DNA from: Nocardiopsis flavescens
Lineage (GTDB): Bacteria > Actinomycetota > Actinomycetes > Streptosporangiales > Streptosporangiaceae
Assembly (NCBI RefSeq): GCF_900141985.1
Contig: NZ_FQZK01000016.1
Span: 61,500 to 125,499, forward strand
Length of the DNA: 64,000 nt
Reading direction: 5' to 3'
A program made the position numbers and the translations under genes. Positions 41,897-51,158 of this stretch are shown one piece after another (position 1 is the stretch's first letter; each line of letters starts with the position of its first letter). Below the pieces are notes generated by a model that was not told the origin of the DNA, did no database searches, and saw only the letters and a list, made by a program, of their open reading frames with translations.

Positions 41897-42341
41897 ACCC
41901 GTCCGGCTGGTCCTCACGGAGGACGCCGTCCGCCTGGGCCGCACCGCCAAGGACCGCGCCGACGTCATCGACCAGTGCGGTGAGCTGCTCCTGGAGCTCG
42001 GCGCGGTCGACCCCGGCTACCTGCCCGCCATGCACGAGCGGGAGGCGTCGGTGTCGACCTTCCTGGGGGAGGGCGTCGCGATCCCGCACGGGACCGACCC
42101 GTCCCGGGTGCACGTCAAGCAGACCGGGCTGGCCGTGATCCAGTTCCCCGAGGGTGTCGACTGGGGCGGGTCCACCGTCAACGTCGCCATCGGCATCGCC
42201 GCCACGGGGGAGGAGCACCTGGGCATCCTGACCGCCCTGGCCGGGGTCCTGACCGACCCCGACAAGGCCGCCCGGCTGCGCGGGGCCACCGACCCCGCCG
42301 ACGTCGTCGCGCTCCTGAACCCTCCGGCCTCGGACGGCTGA
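41877..42341 (+). CDS. PTS EIIA component, mannitol/fructose type
   Basis: The roughly 154-residue protein has active His71 in GEGVAIPHGT and the tail HLGILTALAGVLTDPD. It receives phosphate from HPr. The start is uncertain: GTG 41877 (used here, overlapping EIIB by 20 bases) or TTG 41886. Confidence 0.9.
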   Translation: MAPLPTEPVRLVLTEDAVRLGRTAKDRADVIDQCGELLLELGAVDPGYLPAMHEREASVSTFLGEGVAIPHGTDPSRVHVKQTGLAVIQFPEGVDWGGSTVNVAIGIAATGEEHLGILTALAGVLTDPDKAARLRGATDPADVVALLNPPASDG

Positions 42342-42480
42342 ACGCGGCCGGGCCGCCGCGGCCGAGCCGTCCTTCCCGCCCCCGCCCGCCCTCCGCTCAC
42401 TCCCCGGAGCGGCGGGCGGGGGACCGCCCGAACCCGTCCGCCGCCCACCGGCGTCCTCGACCGGCGCCCACGGGCCGCCC

Positions 42481-42539
42481 CTTCGAACGCACGCCTCCGG
42501 CGCAGCCCACCCCCCTTGAACGCAACGCCTCCGGCGCAG
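42481..42539 (+). repeat. Two near-identical 25-bp direct repeats
   Basis: 42481-42505 and 42515-42539 differ by one insertion and one deletion and share ACGCCTCCGGCGCAG. They lie between the EIIA and dehydrogenase genes, where the rest of 42342-42591 is without a gene. They could be a regulatory site, an RNA hairpin element (the core CGCCTCCGGCG is a near-dyad) or a recent slip duplication. Confidence 0.5.
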
Positions 42540-42591
42540 TCCCGTCCGCGCGGAAGACCCCGCGCGGTCTCGCACCACGAAAGGCCCTAAC

Positions 42592-43632
42592 ATGCTCGTC
42601 GCCCGCTTCTACGCACCCGGTGACATCCGCCTGGAGCAGGCACCCGAGCCCACCGCCGGGCCCGGGCAGCTCAAGATCGCCGTCGAGAACTGCTCCACCT
42701 GCGGCACCGACGTCAAGATCTTCCGCCACGGACACCACCACATCGACCCGCCGCGCGTCATCGGCCACGAGATCGCCGGCCGTATCGTCCAGGTCGGCGA
42801 GGGCGTCGAGGGCTGGGCCGAGGGCGACGGCGTCCAGATCATCGCCGCGATCCCCTGCGGCACCTGCCCCGAGTGCAGCGACGGCCGGTTCACCGTCTGC
42901 TCGCGCCAGAAGTCGATGGGCTACCACTTCGACGGCGGCTTCGCCGAGTACATGATCGTCCCCGAGGCCGTCCTGGCCGTCGACGGCGTCAACCGCATCC
43001 CCGAGGGCCTGGACTTCGCGGAGGCCTCCGTGGCCGAGCCGCTCGCCTGCGTCCTCAACGGCCAGGAGATCGCCGGCGTCGGCGAGGGCGACACCGTCGT
43101 GGTCATGGGCGCCGGCCCCATCGGCTGCCTGCACGTCCGCCTGGCCCGCGCCAAGGGTGCGAAGAAGGTGTACCTGGTCGACGTCAACCGCGGCCGCCTG
43201 GACATGTCCGCGCAGATCGTCGAGCCCGACGCCGCCATCTGCGGCGAGGAGGTCGACGCGGTGGAGGAGGTGCTGCGCCTGACCGACGGCCGCGGCGCCG
43301 ACGTGATCATCACCGCCGCCGCCGCCGGCCGCGCGCAGGAGGACGCCCTCAAGATGGTCGCCCGCAGCGGGCGCATCAGCTTCTTCGGCGGACTGCCCAA
43401 GGACAACCCGATCATCTCCCTGGACTCCAACGTCGTCCACTACAAGGAGATCTCGATCTTCGGCGCCAACGGCTCCAGCCCCGAGCACAACAAGCGCGCC
43501 CTGGAGCTCATCGCCACCGGCGCCGTGCCCGTCGCCGACCTGATCACCGAGCGGATGGCGCTGTCCGACGTGCACAAGGCCATCGAGACGGTGGCCTCCG
43601 GCACGGCCATCAAGGTCACCATCCAGCCCTGA
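42592..43632 (+). CDS. Zinc-dependent medium-chain dehydrogenase (hexitol-phosphate dehydrogenase-like)
   Basis: The 346-residue protein has catalytic zinc ligands in CSTCGTDVKIF and GHEIAG, structural zinc Cys in PCGTCPECSDGRFTVC, and NAD motif VVMGAGPIGCLHV. In a PTS operon this family (GatD/GutB-like) oxidises the imported hexitol phosphate to a ketose phosphate, which the PfkB kinase can use. Mannitol 1-phosphate or galactitol 1-phosphate are the main candidates. Sequence alone does not choose. Confidence 0.88.
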   Translation: MLVARFYAPGDIRLEQAPEPTAGPGQLKIAVENCSTCGTDVKIFRHGHHHIDPPRVIGHEIAGRIVQVGEGVEGWAEGDGVQIIAAIPCGTCPECSDGRFTVCSRQKSMGYHFDGGFAEYMIVPEAVLAVDGVNRIPEGLDFAEASVAEPLACVLNGQEIAGVGEGDTVVVMGAGPIGCLHVRLARAKGAKKVYLVDVNRGRLDMSAQIVEPDAAICGEEVDAVEEVLRLTDGRGADVIITAAAAGRAQEDALKMVARSGRISFFGGLPKDNPIISLDSNVVHYKEISIFGANGSSPEHNKRALELIATGAVPVADLITERMALSDVHKAIETVASGTAIKVTIQP

Positions 43633-43727
43633 CCCGTCCGCAGCCCGGGGAGGGGGCCCGAGCCGCGACGGCCGGAGCCCCCTCCCACCCCCTCCCCTCC
43701 ACCCACTCACCGATCCACGGAGCGACC

Positions 43728-45407
43728 ATGGCGCAGACCCGATCCCTCTCCTCTCTCGGCGGCATCCCGGCGGCGCCGGGTGCGGCGGTCGGCCCGGTGG
43801 CGCGCATGGCACCGCCGCCGCGCCTGCCCGACGACCGCCCCGTCGCGGGCGACCCCGCCGCCGAGTCCGAGGCCGCACGCGCCTCCCTGGAGCAGGTGGC
43901 CGCCGGGCTCGACGAGCAGGCCGCCGCCCTGGAGGGTGAGGCCGCCGCCGTCCTGGGGGCGCAGGCCCTCATGGCCCGCGACCCCGAGCTGGCCCGACGG
44001 ATCGGCGAGCGCGCGGAGGCGGGCGACCCGGCCGCCTGGGCGGTCCACTCCTCCTGCGAGACCTACCGCGACATGCTCAAGGCCGCCGGCGGCTACCTCG
44101 CCGAGCGCGCCGCAGACCTCGCCGACATCCGCGACCGCGCGGTGTCCCTGCTGCTGGGCCTGCCGATGCCGGGCCTGCCCGACCCGGGCGTCCCGCACGT
44201 GCTGGTGGCCGAGGACCTCGCCCCCGCCGACACCGTCCACCTGGACCCGGCCAAGGTGCTGGGGATCGTCACCCGTTACGGCGGGCCCACCAGCCACACC
44301 GTCATCCTGTCCCGCGCCCTGGGCATCCCGGCGGTGGTCGGCTGCGAGGGCGCCGACACCCTCGCCGACGGCACGGTGGTGGCGATCGACGGCGACGACG
44401 GCTCCGTCGTCGCCGACCCCGACGAGGACACCGTGCAGCGGGCCCTGCGCCGCGCCGAGCAGCGGCGCGCACTGGCGGCCACGGCCACCGGACCGGGCAC
44501 CACCGCCGACGGCGTCTCCGTCCCGCTGCTGCTCAACATCGGGGAGGGCGACGCCCGCGCCGCCGCCGCCCACGACAGCGAGGGCGTGGGGCTCCTGCGC
44601 ACCGAGTTCCTCTTCCTCGACCAGACCGAGCCGCCCACGCGCGAGGAGCAGACCGCCTCCTACGTCGAGCTGTTCTCGGCGTTCGCCGGCCGCCCGCTCA
44701 CCGTCCGCACGCTCGACGCGGGCTCGGACAAGCCGCTGGCGTTCGTCCCGATGGGCGCCGAGGACAACCCGGCCCTGGGCGTGCGCGGCTACCGCACCGC
44801 CCGGCTGCACCGGGAACTGCTGGTGGACCAGCTCGCCGCCATCGCCGCCGCCACCAAGGAGACCGGCGCCGACATCCGCGTGATGGCGCCGATGGTGTCC
44901 ACGCCCAAGGAGGCGCGGGAGTTCGCCGAGCTCGCCCGTTCCCAGGGCGTGACCCGGGTGGGCGTCATGATCGAGGTCCCGGCGGCGGCGCTGCTCGCCG
45001 ACCGGCTGCTGAACGAGGTCGACTTCGTGTCGATCGGCACCAACGACCTCGCCCAGTACACGATGGCCGTCGACCGCACCCTGGGCTCCCTGCCGGACCT
45101 GCTGGACCCGTGGCAGCCCGCGCTGCTGTCCCTGATCGGCACGGCGGGCAGGGCCGGCGACCACCTGGGCGTCCCGGTGGGCGTGTGCGGCGAGGCCGCC
45201 GCCGACCCGCTGCTGGCCCTGGTCCTGGTGGGCCTGGGGGCCACGAGCCTGTCGATGTCGGCTCCGGCCCTGCCGGGCGTGCGCCACGCGCTGTCCCGCC
45301 ACACCCTGGACGAGTGCCGCCGGCTGGCCCACCTCGCCCTGGCGGCGGCGGGTGCGGAGCAGGCCCGCGAGGCCGTCCGCTCCGCCGCGCACACCGACAC
45401 CCCCTGA
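43728..45407 (+). CDS. ptsI: PTS enzyme I (phosphoenolpyruvate-protein phosphotransferase)
   Basis: The 559-residue protein has active His190 in GGPTSHTVILSRALGIPAVVG and the PEP-binding domain with GVGLLRTEFLFLD, VRTLDAGSDKPL and GIMIEVPAAAL-like MIEVPAAALLADRL. It phosphorylates HPr from PEP. ATG 43728 is used. It is the last gene of the operon, 95 bp after the dehydrogenase. Confidence 0.95.
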   Translation: MAQTRSLSSLGGIPAAPGAAVGPVARMAPPPRLPDDRPVAGDPAAESEAARASLEQVAAGLDEQAAALEGEAAAVLGAQALMARDPELARRIGERAEAGDPAAWAVHSSCETYRDMLKAAGGYLAERAADLADIRDRAVSLLLGLPMPGLPDPGVPHVLVAEDLAPADTVHLDPAKVLGIVTRYGGPTSHTVILSRALGIPAVVGCEGADTLADGTVVAIDGDDGSVVADPDEDTVQRALRRAEQRRALAATATGPGTTADGVSVPLLLNIGEGDARAAAAHDSEGVGLLRTEFLFLDQTEPPTREEQTASYVELFSAFAGRPLTVRTLDAGSDKPLAFVPMGAEDNPALGVRGYRTARLHRELLVDQLAAIAAATKETGADIRVMAPMVSTPKEAREFAELARSQGVTRVGVMIEVPAAALLADRLLNEVDFVSIGTNDLAQYTMAVDRTLGSLPDLLDPWQPALLSLIGTAGRAGDHLGVPVGVCGEAAADPLLALVLVGLGATSLSMSAPALPGVRHALSRHTLDECRRLAHLALAAAGAEQAREAVRSAAHTDTP

Positions 45408-45585
45408 CCGCCGCGGCCGGGTCCCCGCCCCCGTCCCGGCCGCGGTCCCCAGAACGTCGCGGAGTCACGTCCGGCCGTGGGACCGGCCCGGCGCGCCGCC
45501 CGCGGCACGGGGCGCCCCCGCCTGACCGGGCGGCGCCCACGCGGCGGGGGCGGCCTGGAACCCGCCTCCGCCGCCACTGTTCCAT

Positions 45586-45610
45586 GGATCATCCAATGCG
45601 GGGATGATCC
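45586..45610. promoter_or_regulatory. 9-bp inverted repeat downstream of ptsI
   Basis: GGATCATCC and GGATGATCC form a perfect dyad with a 7-base spacer, unusually AT-containing for this DNA. It is in the 449-bp gap before the LysR gene, which also has TCTGATCAGA at 45713-45722. It may be an operator; a terminator is less likely because no G/C-rich stem results. Confidence 0.4.
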
Positions 45611-45856
45611 GGTCTTCGGATGTTCATGAAGCCGTTATGGCGCGTATGGAGGGCCGATCGGGGCTCCCCGGGGCACGGGAGCGGTGCGCGGTCGGGCGTC
45701 CGGGCCGGATGCTCTGATCAGAAAGACCAATAGTCCTGGTTTAATGGACCGCGATGCCAGGTTCGGGTGGGTTACGCCCCGCTTTGGGGTGGATACGTGT
45801 TTTGTATCCTGCTCAACACCAGCCCCAGTGACAACTTTATACGGGAGCGAATCCGC

Positions 45857-46831
45857 ATGCTCGACACGGACATACGTCTGGAATGGTTCGTATCCTTCCT
45901 GGCCGTGATCGACACCGGGAGTTTCGTCGCCGCGGCCGAGTCCACCCGCAGGTCCCAGCCCCGGGTGAGCCAGCACGTGGCCGCGCTGGAACGGGAGATC
46001 GGACAGCCCCTCTTCGACCGCAAGAAGCGCCCGGTCCGGCTCACGGAGGCCGGCGCCGCCCTCGCCGTCCAGGCCCGCAACGTCCTCCAGGCCCTGGAGG
46101 AGGCGGAGTCGGCGATGGCCCCCTGGCGCGGCGGCGCCCTGGGGATGGTCGCCCTGGGCTCCTACCCCAGTGTCAGCGCCGCGTTCGTCCCCGACCTGCT
46201 GCGCGACCTCGCCGACAGCGAGCCCGACATCCGGGTGGTCCTGTCCGAGCGCGCCACCCTGGAGCTGGACGACGCGCTCATCTCCGGCGACGTCGACCTC
46301 TACCTCAGGCCCATGCTCCCCCGCCCCGTCTCGGAGTCCGTCACCTGCCTGCCGCTGTGGCGCGAGCCCCTGGTCGTCGTGCACGCCGAGGACCACCCGC
46401 TGGACCTGGTCCCGGACCCCGTCCCCCTGCACGAGGTGGCGGTCCACCCCATCGTCTCGATCGGCCGCCTCGACGCCCCGGAGACCTCCGAGTTCGAGAC
46501 CTACCAGGTGTTCCGGGACCAGGGGCTCGTCATCGAGCCCGTCCAGGCCACCAACCAGCCCCAGACCCTGGTGTCCCTGGTCGCCCGCGGGATCGGCGTC
46601 GGCGTCACCAACTGGCTGGCCGCCAAGACCGCCGACACCACCGGCGTCCGGGTGCGGACGCTCGCGGGGGCGCCCGAGCGCGGCGTCGCCGTCTGCTGGG
46701 ACTCCACCCGCCCCCTCAACCCCGCGGCGCGCATCGTCCTCAAGGAGATCTCCGAGCGCGCCGTCCCGGAGGGCACGATCAGGATTCCGAATAAGTCGGC
46801 CGCCAGGAAGCATGTGCCGCTGCCCCGATGA
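45857..46831 (+). CDS. LysR-family transcriptional regulator
   Basis: The 324-residue protein has an N-terminal helix-turn-helix (WFVSFLAVIDTGSFVAAAESTRRSQPRVSQHVAALEREIGQPLFDR) and a periplasmic-binding-like effector domain. ATG 45857 follows CGGGAG. It precedes the importer operon on the same strand and is the probable activator of it. Its effector could be the imported compound. Confidence 0.9.
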   Translation: MLDTDIRLEWFVSFLAVIDTGSFVAAAESTRRSQPRVSQHVAALEREIGQPLFDRKKRPVRLTEAGAALAVQARNVLQALEEAESAMAPWRGGALGMVALGSYPSVSAAFVPDLLRDLADSEPDIRVVLSERATLELDDALISGDVDLYLRPMLPRPVSESVTCLPLWREPLVVVHAEDHPLDLVPDPVPLHEVAVHPIVSIGRLDAPETSEFETYQVFRDQGLVIEPVQATNQPQTLVSLVARGIGVGVTNWLAAKTADTTGVRVRTLAGAPERGVAVCWDSTRPLNPAARIVLKEISERAVPEGTIRIPNKSAARKHVPLPR

Positions 46832-46874
46832 GGGGTCCTCCACACCTCCAAGTCCCCTGTATTCGGCTTGCTGA

Positions 46875-46926
46875 TATAGCTATAAAAGAATCGCCCTTAA
46901 CGGCATCAGGGATATCTCGGTACGGT
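46875..46926 (+). promoter_or_regulatory. Promoter region of the NitT/TauT-type operon
   Basis: A 10-bp palindrome TATAGCTATA (46875-46884) is followed by TTAACG (46897-46902), an 18-base spacer and TACGGT (46921-46926). This AT-rich part of the 310-bp gap is a plausible LysR-activated promoter. No gene is seen in 46832-47141. Confidence 0.4.
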
Positions 46927-47141
46927 CGTGGGCGACGGCGCGAGGAGGAATCGCGCGGCACCCCCGTGCCCCGCCCCAGCACCAGCGCCCGCCACCGTCC
47001 CTCCCCCGATCCCCTGCGTTCCGGCTCCTGTGTGTTCCTCGGCCCGGGTGGCCCACTGTGCCCCCCTCAGCCCGGTCGCGGACGCCCGGTCCCCGCCAGC
47101 CGCGCGCGAGGGTGTTCGGTCACGCGAACCGGAAGATCCCC

Positions 47142-48275
47142 ATGCTCCGACCCCCTCTTGCCCCTCTCGCCGTGGCGAGCACGCTCGTCCTCCTGGCGAC
47201 GGCCTGCTCCGGCGGGTCCACCGTCGACGACGACGTGGAGGGCGCGTCCGAGTCCGTCAGCGGCTCCATCAACGCCGGCTACGTCTCCGCGATCGACCAG
47301 ATCGGCCTGCCGGTCGGCACCGAGCTCGGCCTCTTCGAGGAGCAGGGCATTGACGTGACCCTCGCCGACCCGTTCCCCACCGGTGTCGACGCCATCACCG
47401 CCCTCACCGCCGGGGAGGTGGACGTCATCCAGGTCGGCGTCCCCGCCCTGGCCGCCGCCCAGGAGGGCGTCGAGCTGGCCCTGATCGGCAACTACACCGG
47501 CTCCGCGGTCCAGCGCAGCGTCGACGAGACCGCCGCCATCGTCGCGGCCGAGGGCTCCGAGATCGACCCCGAGGACCTGAGCACCCTCAAGGGCGCCACC
47601 ATCGCCACCACCTTCGGGTCGATCAACCACCTCTACCTGCTGGGCCTGCTCAAGGACCAGCGGATCGACGTCGAGGACGTCGAGCTGGTCAACACCGCGC
47701 CGCCGGACATGCCGGTCGCCCTGGAGACCGGCGGCGCCGACGCCGCCGTCAACTGGGACCCCTGGCCGATCACCATCCAGGACCAGGTCGAGGGCTCCTA
47801 CGAGGTGGTCCGCGGCGGCGGCTACATCCCCTTCATCGGGTACATCGTCACCACCCCGCAGTTCCTGGAGGAGAACCCGGACCTGGTGGAGGCGTTCCTC
47901 ACCGCCCGCGCCGCCACCGACCAGTGGATCCGCGAGAACCCCGAGGACGCCGCCGACTCCGCCGCGCGCTGGCTGACCGGCACCGAGCCCGAGGTCGCCC
48001 TCGCGGCCATGGAGTACAACGTCCAGCAGCTCGACGCCCGCTTCTCCTCCTGCAACTACCTGGCCGCGGACACCGTCGCCCTGCTCCTGGAGGAGCAGGA
48101 GGCCCTGGAGTACGGCTTCGACATCAACGACCTGTTCGCCCCGGCGCCCATCCTGGCCGTCGAGGAGAACAACCCGGAGCTGTTCTCCGACCTGCCCGAG
48201 GTTCCCACCGACGCGCAGATCGACCCGGACTTCACGTTCATCCGCGAGGTAGCACAGAACTCGTGCGCGGTATGA
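47142..48275 (+). CDS. ABC transporter substrate-binding lipoprotein, NitT/TauT type
   Basis: The 377-residue protein has a lipobox ending LLATAC (Cys22) and the NMT1/SsuA-like sequence SINAGYVSAIDQIGLPVGTELGLFEEQGIDVTLADPF. It binds the substrate outside the membrane. This family takes up nitrate, sulfonates, thiamine precursors or aromatic acids. Its stop overlaps the permease start. Confidence 0.92.
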   Translation: MLRPPLAPLAVASTLVLLATACSGGSTVDDDVEGASESVSGSINAGYVSAIDQIGLPVGTELGLFEEQGIDVTLADPFPTGVDAITALTAGEVDVIQVGVPALAAAQEGVELALIGNYTGSAVQRSVDETAAIVAAEGSEIDPEDLSTLKGATIATTFGSINHLYLLGLLKDQRIDVEDVELVNTAPPDMPVALETGGADAAVNWDPWPITIQDQVEGSYEVVRGGGYIPFIGYIVTTPQFLEENPDLVEAFLTARAATDQWIRENPEDAADSAARWLTGTEPEVALAAMEYNVQQLDARFSSCNYLAADTVALLLEEQEALEYGFDINDLFAPAPILAVEENNPELFSDLPEVPTDAQIDPDFTFIREVAQNSCAV

Positions 48276-49126
48276 GCGACCTGCCCGCCCGGGGCGGTAA
48301 CGCCCCGGCGGTGCCCCGTCCCGGTGCGGCCGTTCCACGCCGCGGCCGTACCGGGTCGTGGGCCGTCGATCTCGCCTGGTTCGTGACCCCGCTGGCGGTG
48401 CTGGTGGCCCTGTGGGCCGGCGCGGTCGCCGCCACCGGGGTCCCCACCCGGGTCTTCCCACAGGTCACCGACGTGGCGCTGGCCCTGTGGGAGATGGCGG
48501 TCAGCGGGGAGCTGGCCCTGCACCTGGGCGCCAGCCTGTACCGGGTCCTGGTGGGCTCCGTGATCGCCGTCGCCACCGCGCTGCCCTTCGGCATCGCGCT
48601 CGGCGCGAGCCGGGCCCTGTCCGCGTTCTTCTCGCCCCTGCTCCGCTTCTCGGTGGCGCTGGCGGGCATCGCCTGGATCCCCATCGCCACCCTGTGGCTG
48701 GGATACGGCGACGGCGCGGTGATCTTCATCGTGTGGAACGCCATGTTCTTCGCGCTCGCCTACAACACCATGCTGGGCGTGCGCCGCATCCCGACCTCGC
48801 TGCTGCGCTCGGCCCGCTCCCTGGGAGCGGGCCCGTGGCGGCTCTTCTGGGAGGTGCTGCTGCCCGGGGCGATGCCCAGCGTCATCTCGGGCCTGCGCAT
48901 CGGCCTGGGCTACGGCTGGCGCGGCCTGGTCGCCGCGGAGATCATCGCCACCCACGCCGGCCTGGGCTACGCGCTCTTCCTGGCCCAGACCTCGTTCTCG
49001 ACCGACGTCATCATCGCCGCGATGGTGATCATCGGCGTCCTGTGGCTCTGCACGGACCGCCTGCTGCTGGCCCCCCTGGAGCGGCGCACGGTCCGCCGCT
49101 GGGGCATGACCTCCGGGGAGGGGTGA
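48272..49126 (+). CDS. ABC transporter permease 1, NitT/TauT type
   Basis: The 284-residue permease has six helices and the EAA loop (SARSLGAGPWRLFWEVLLPGAMPSVISGLRIGLGYGWRGLVAAE). The ATG at 48272 overlaps the binding-protein stop (ATGA). Presence of two distinct permeases suggests a heterodimeric channel, which is less usual in this family. Confidence 0.92.
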   Translation: MSDLPARGGNAPAVPRPGAAVPRRGRTGSWAVDLAWFVTPLAVLVALWAGAVAATGVPTRVFPQVTDVALALWEMAVSGELALHLGASLYRVLVGSVIAVATALPFGIALGASRALSAFFSPLLRFSVALAGIAWIPIATLWLGYGDGAVIFIVWNAMFFALAYNTMLGVRRIPTSLLRSARSLGAGPWRLFWEVLLPGAMPSVISGLRIGLGYGWRGLVAAEIIATHAGLGYALFLAQTSFSTDVIIAAMVIIGVLWLCTDRLLLAPLERRTVRRWGMTSGEG

Positions 49127-49998
49127 TGGCGGTGGACTCCGCCGAACACACGCGGAAGGCCGGCTCCGGCAGGCCCGCCCGCGCCCCCGCCCCGCTGCAC
49201 CGCAGGGCGTGGCTGCGGCTGAGCCGCAACTCCGCGTTCCGCACCCTGGGGCCCTTCGTCCCGGTGGTCGGCCTGTGGTGGCTCATCGCCGCGCTGGAGG
49301 TCTTCCCCCCCGCGTTCTTCATCGGCCCCGACCGCGTGGTCGTGGAGTTCGCCGAACTCCTCCGCAAGGGCGTGCTGCCCGGCTACCTGGCCGACTCGCT
49401 GGAGCGCCTGGCCTACGGCGCCGGCTTCGGCCTGGCCATCGGCATCGTCATGGGCTTCCTGACGGCGCTGTCCCTGCGGGTGCGCAAAGCCCTGTGGCCG
49501 ATCCTGCTGTTCTTCCAGGCGATCGCCGACATCGCCTGGCTGCCGATCGTCATCGTCTGGTTCGGCTTCAGCCTGACCGCGGTCACGTTCGTCATCGTCT
49601 ACACGGTCGTCTTCCCCCTCATGCTCGCCGTCGTCTCGGGCGTCGAGCAGGTGCCCCGGGAGCTGGTGCTGGCCGCCCGCTCGCTGGGCGCCGGGCGCCT
49701 GCGGGTGTTCTGGGAGGTCACCGTGCCGGGCGCGCTGCCGTCCATCGCCACCGGTGTGCGCACCGGGCTGGGCTACGGGTGGCGGGCCCTGGTGGCCGCC
49801 GAGATCATCGTCGGCACCAGCGGTATCGGATTCATGATGTTCGACGCCCGCCGGGTGGGCGACGTGAGCCAGGTCTTCCTCGGCATGGTCGTGCTGGGGA
49901 TCCTCTGGTACATGCTCGACGCCCTCATCCTGGCGCCGTTCGAGAAAGCCACCGTGGAACGGTGGGGATTGGTGCGCGGCATGGAGGACGACGAATGA
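49126..49998 (+). CDS. ABC transporter permease 2, NitT/TauT type
   Basis: The 290-residue permease is paralogous to permease 1 with the EAA loop AARSLGAGRLRVFWEVTVPGALPSIATGVRTGLGYGWRALVAAE. Its ATG overlaps the upstream stop by one base (TGATG). The two permeases have probably arisen by duplication. Confidence 0.92.
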   Translation: MAVDSAEHTRKAGSGRPARAPAPLHRRAWLRLSRNSAFRTLGPFVPVVGLWWLIAALEVFPPAFFIGPDRVVVEFAELLRKGVLPGYLADSLERLAYGAGFGLAIGIVMGFLTALSLRVRKALWPILLFFQAIADIAWLPIVIVWFGFSLTAVTFVIVYTVVFPLMLAVVSGVEQVPRELVLAARSLGAGRLRVFWEVTVPGALPSIATGVRTGLGYGWRALVAAEIIVGTSGIGFMMFDARRVGDVSQVFLGMVVLGILWYMLDALILAPFEKATVERWGLVRGMEDDE

Positions 49999-50789
49999 CC
50001 GCCCTGGTGATCGAACACCTGGAGAAGACCTACACCGACGCCTACACCGGGGACGAGGTCGTCGCCATCGGCGACGTCTCCTTCTCGGTGTCCGAGGGCG
50101 AGTTCGTGTCCGTCCTGGGCCCCAGCGGCTGCGGCAAGACCACGGTCCTGAACACGGTGGCCGGGTTCGTCCGGCCCACCTCCGGCACGGTCTCCGTGGC
50201 CGGGAACCAGGTCAGCGGACCCGGGCCCGACCGGGGCGTCGTCTTCCAGAACCACGCCCTCTTCCCCTGGAAGACGGTGCTGGGCAACGTGGTCTTCGGA
50301 CTGCGGATGAAGGGCATGGGCCGCGCCGAGCGCGAGGCCCGCGGACGCGAGTACCTGTCCCTGGTGGGGCTGGAGGGCTTCGAGCGGCGCTACCCGCACG
50401 AGCTGTCCGGCGGCATGCGCCAGCGGCTCGGGGTCGCCCGCGTGCTGGCCACCGAGCCCGCCGTGATGCTCATGGACGAGCCGTTCGCCAGCATCGACGC
50501 CCAGACCCGGCGCCGCCTCCAGGAGGACCTCACCCGGATCTTCGAGGAGCGCAGGCCCACCGTGTTCTTCGTGACCCACGACATCGACGAGGCGGTCTTC
50601 CTGTCCGACCGCATCGTCGTCCTGTCGGGGCGGCCCAGCAGCGTGCGGGAGATCGTCGAGGTCGACCTGCCCCGGCCCCGGACCTGGGCGTCGGCCGTGG
50701 ACCACCCCGGGTTCCGCGCCACCGTCGCCCACGTCAACGGCCTGCTGGCCGAGGGAGAGGCCGAGGGGACCGCCGCCGATGTGGAGTAG
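49995..50789 (+). CDS. ABC transporter ATP-binding protein, NitT/TauT type
   Basis: The 264-residue protein has Walker A LGPSGCGKTT, Q-loop FQNHALFPWKT, signature LSGGMRQRLG and Walker B VMLMDEPFASID, with switch His in FVTHDIDEA. It overlaps its neighbours by 4 and 11 bases and drives the importer. Confidence 0.95.
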   Translation: MTALVIEHLEKTYTDAYTGDEVVAIGDVSFSVSEGEFVSVLGPSGCGKTTVLNTVAGFVRPTSGTVSVAGNQVSGPGPDRGVVFQNHALFPWKTVLGNVVFGLRMKGMGRAEREARGREYLSLVGLEGFERRYPHELSGGMRQRLGVARVLATEPAVMLMDEPFASIDAQTRRRLQEDLTRIFEERRPTVFFVTHDIDEAVFLSDRIVVLSGRPSSVREIVEVDLPRPRTWASAVDHPGFRATVAHVNGLLAEGEAEGTAADVE

Positions 50790-51114
50790 AGCGGCCTCCT
50801 CGCCCACCCTGCGCCGGATCGCCGCCGTCGTCCTGGCGGTGCTGCTCTACCAGGGCTGGCTGAGCTTCCAGGCCGTCGGCAAGGCCGAGCCCGGCCTGGG
50901 CGACACCCCCGACGAGCGCGGCCGGTTCCCGGTGGACGTGGTCCTGGGCTTCGCGCCCGAGCGGTACCACATCCTGCGCCTCCAGGACCACGGCCGCATC
51001 GCCGGGACCGACGGCAACACCGTCCACCTGCGCGGCGTCTCGCCCTCCGGGGTCGACGCCCTGGCCCGCGAGTACTGGATCGACGCGCTCGCGGTCCCCG
51101 AGGAGGAGCGTTGA
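50779..51114 (+). CDS. Small single-helix membrane protein of the importer operon
   Basis: The 111-residue protein has one transmembrane helix (RIAAVVLAVLLYQGWLSFQAV, residues 13-33) and an outside domain with HILRLQDHGRIAGTDGNTVHLRGVSPSG. It overlaps the ATPase gene by 11 bases, so translation is coupled. I do not recognise a family. It may be an accessory of the importer or of the enzymes downstream. Confidence 0.68.
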   Translation: MWSRAASSPTLRRIAAVVLAVLLYQGWLSFQAVGKAEPGLGDTPDERGRFPVDVVLGFAPERYHILRLQDHGRIAGTDGNTVHLRGVSPSGVDALAREYWIDALAVPEEER

Positions 51115-51158
51115 CCACCGACGCCCCCGAGCGCACCCACCACCTTCGAGAGGAGCCC

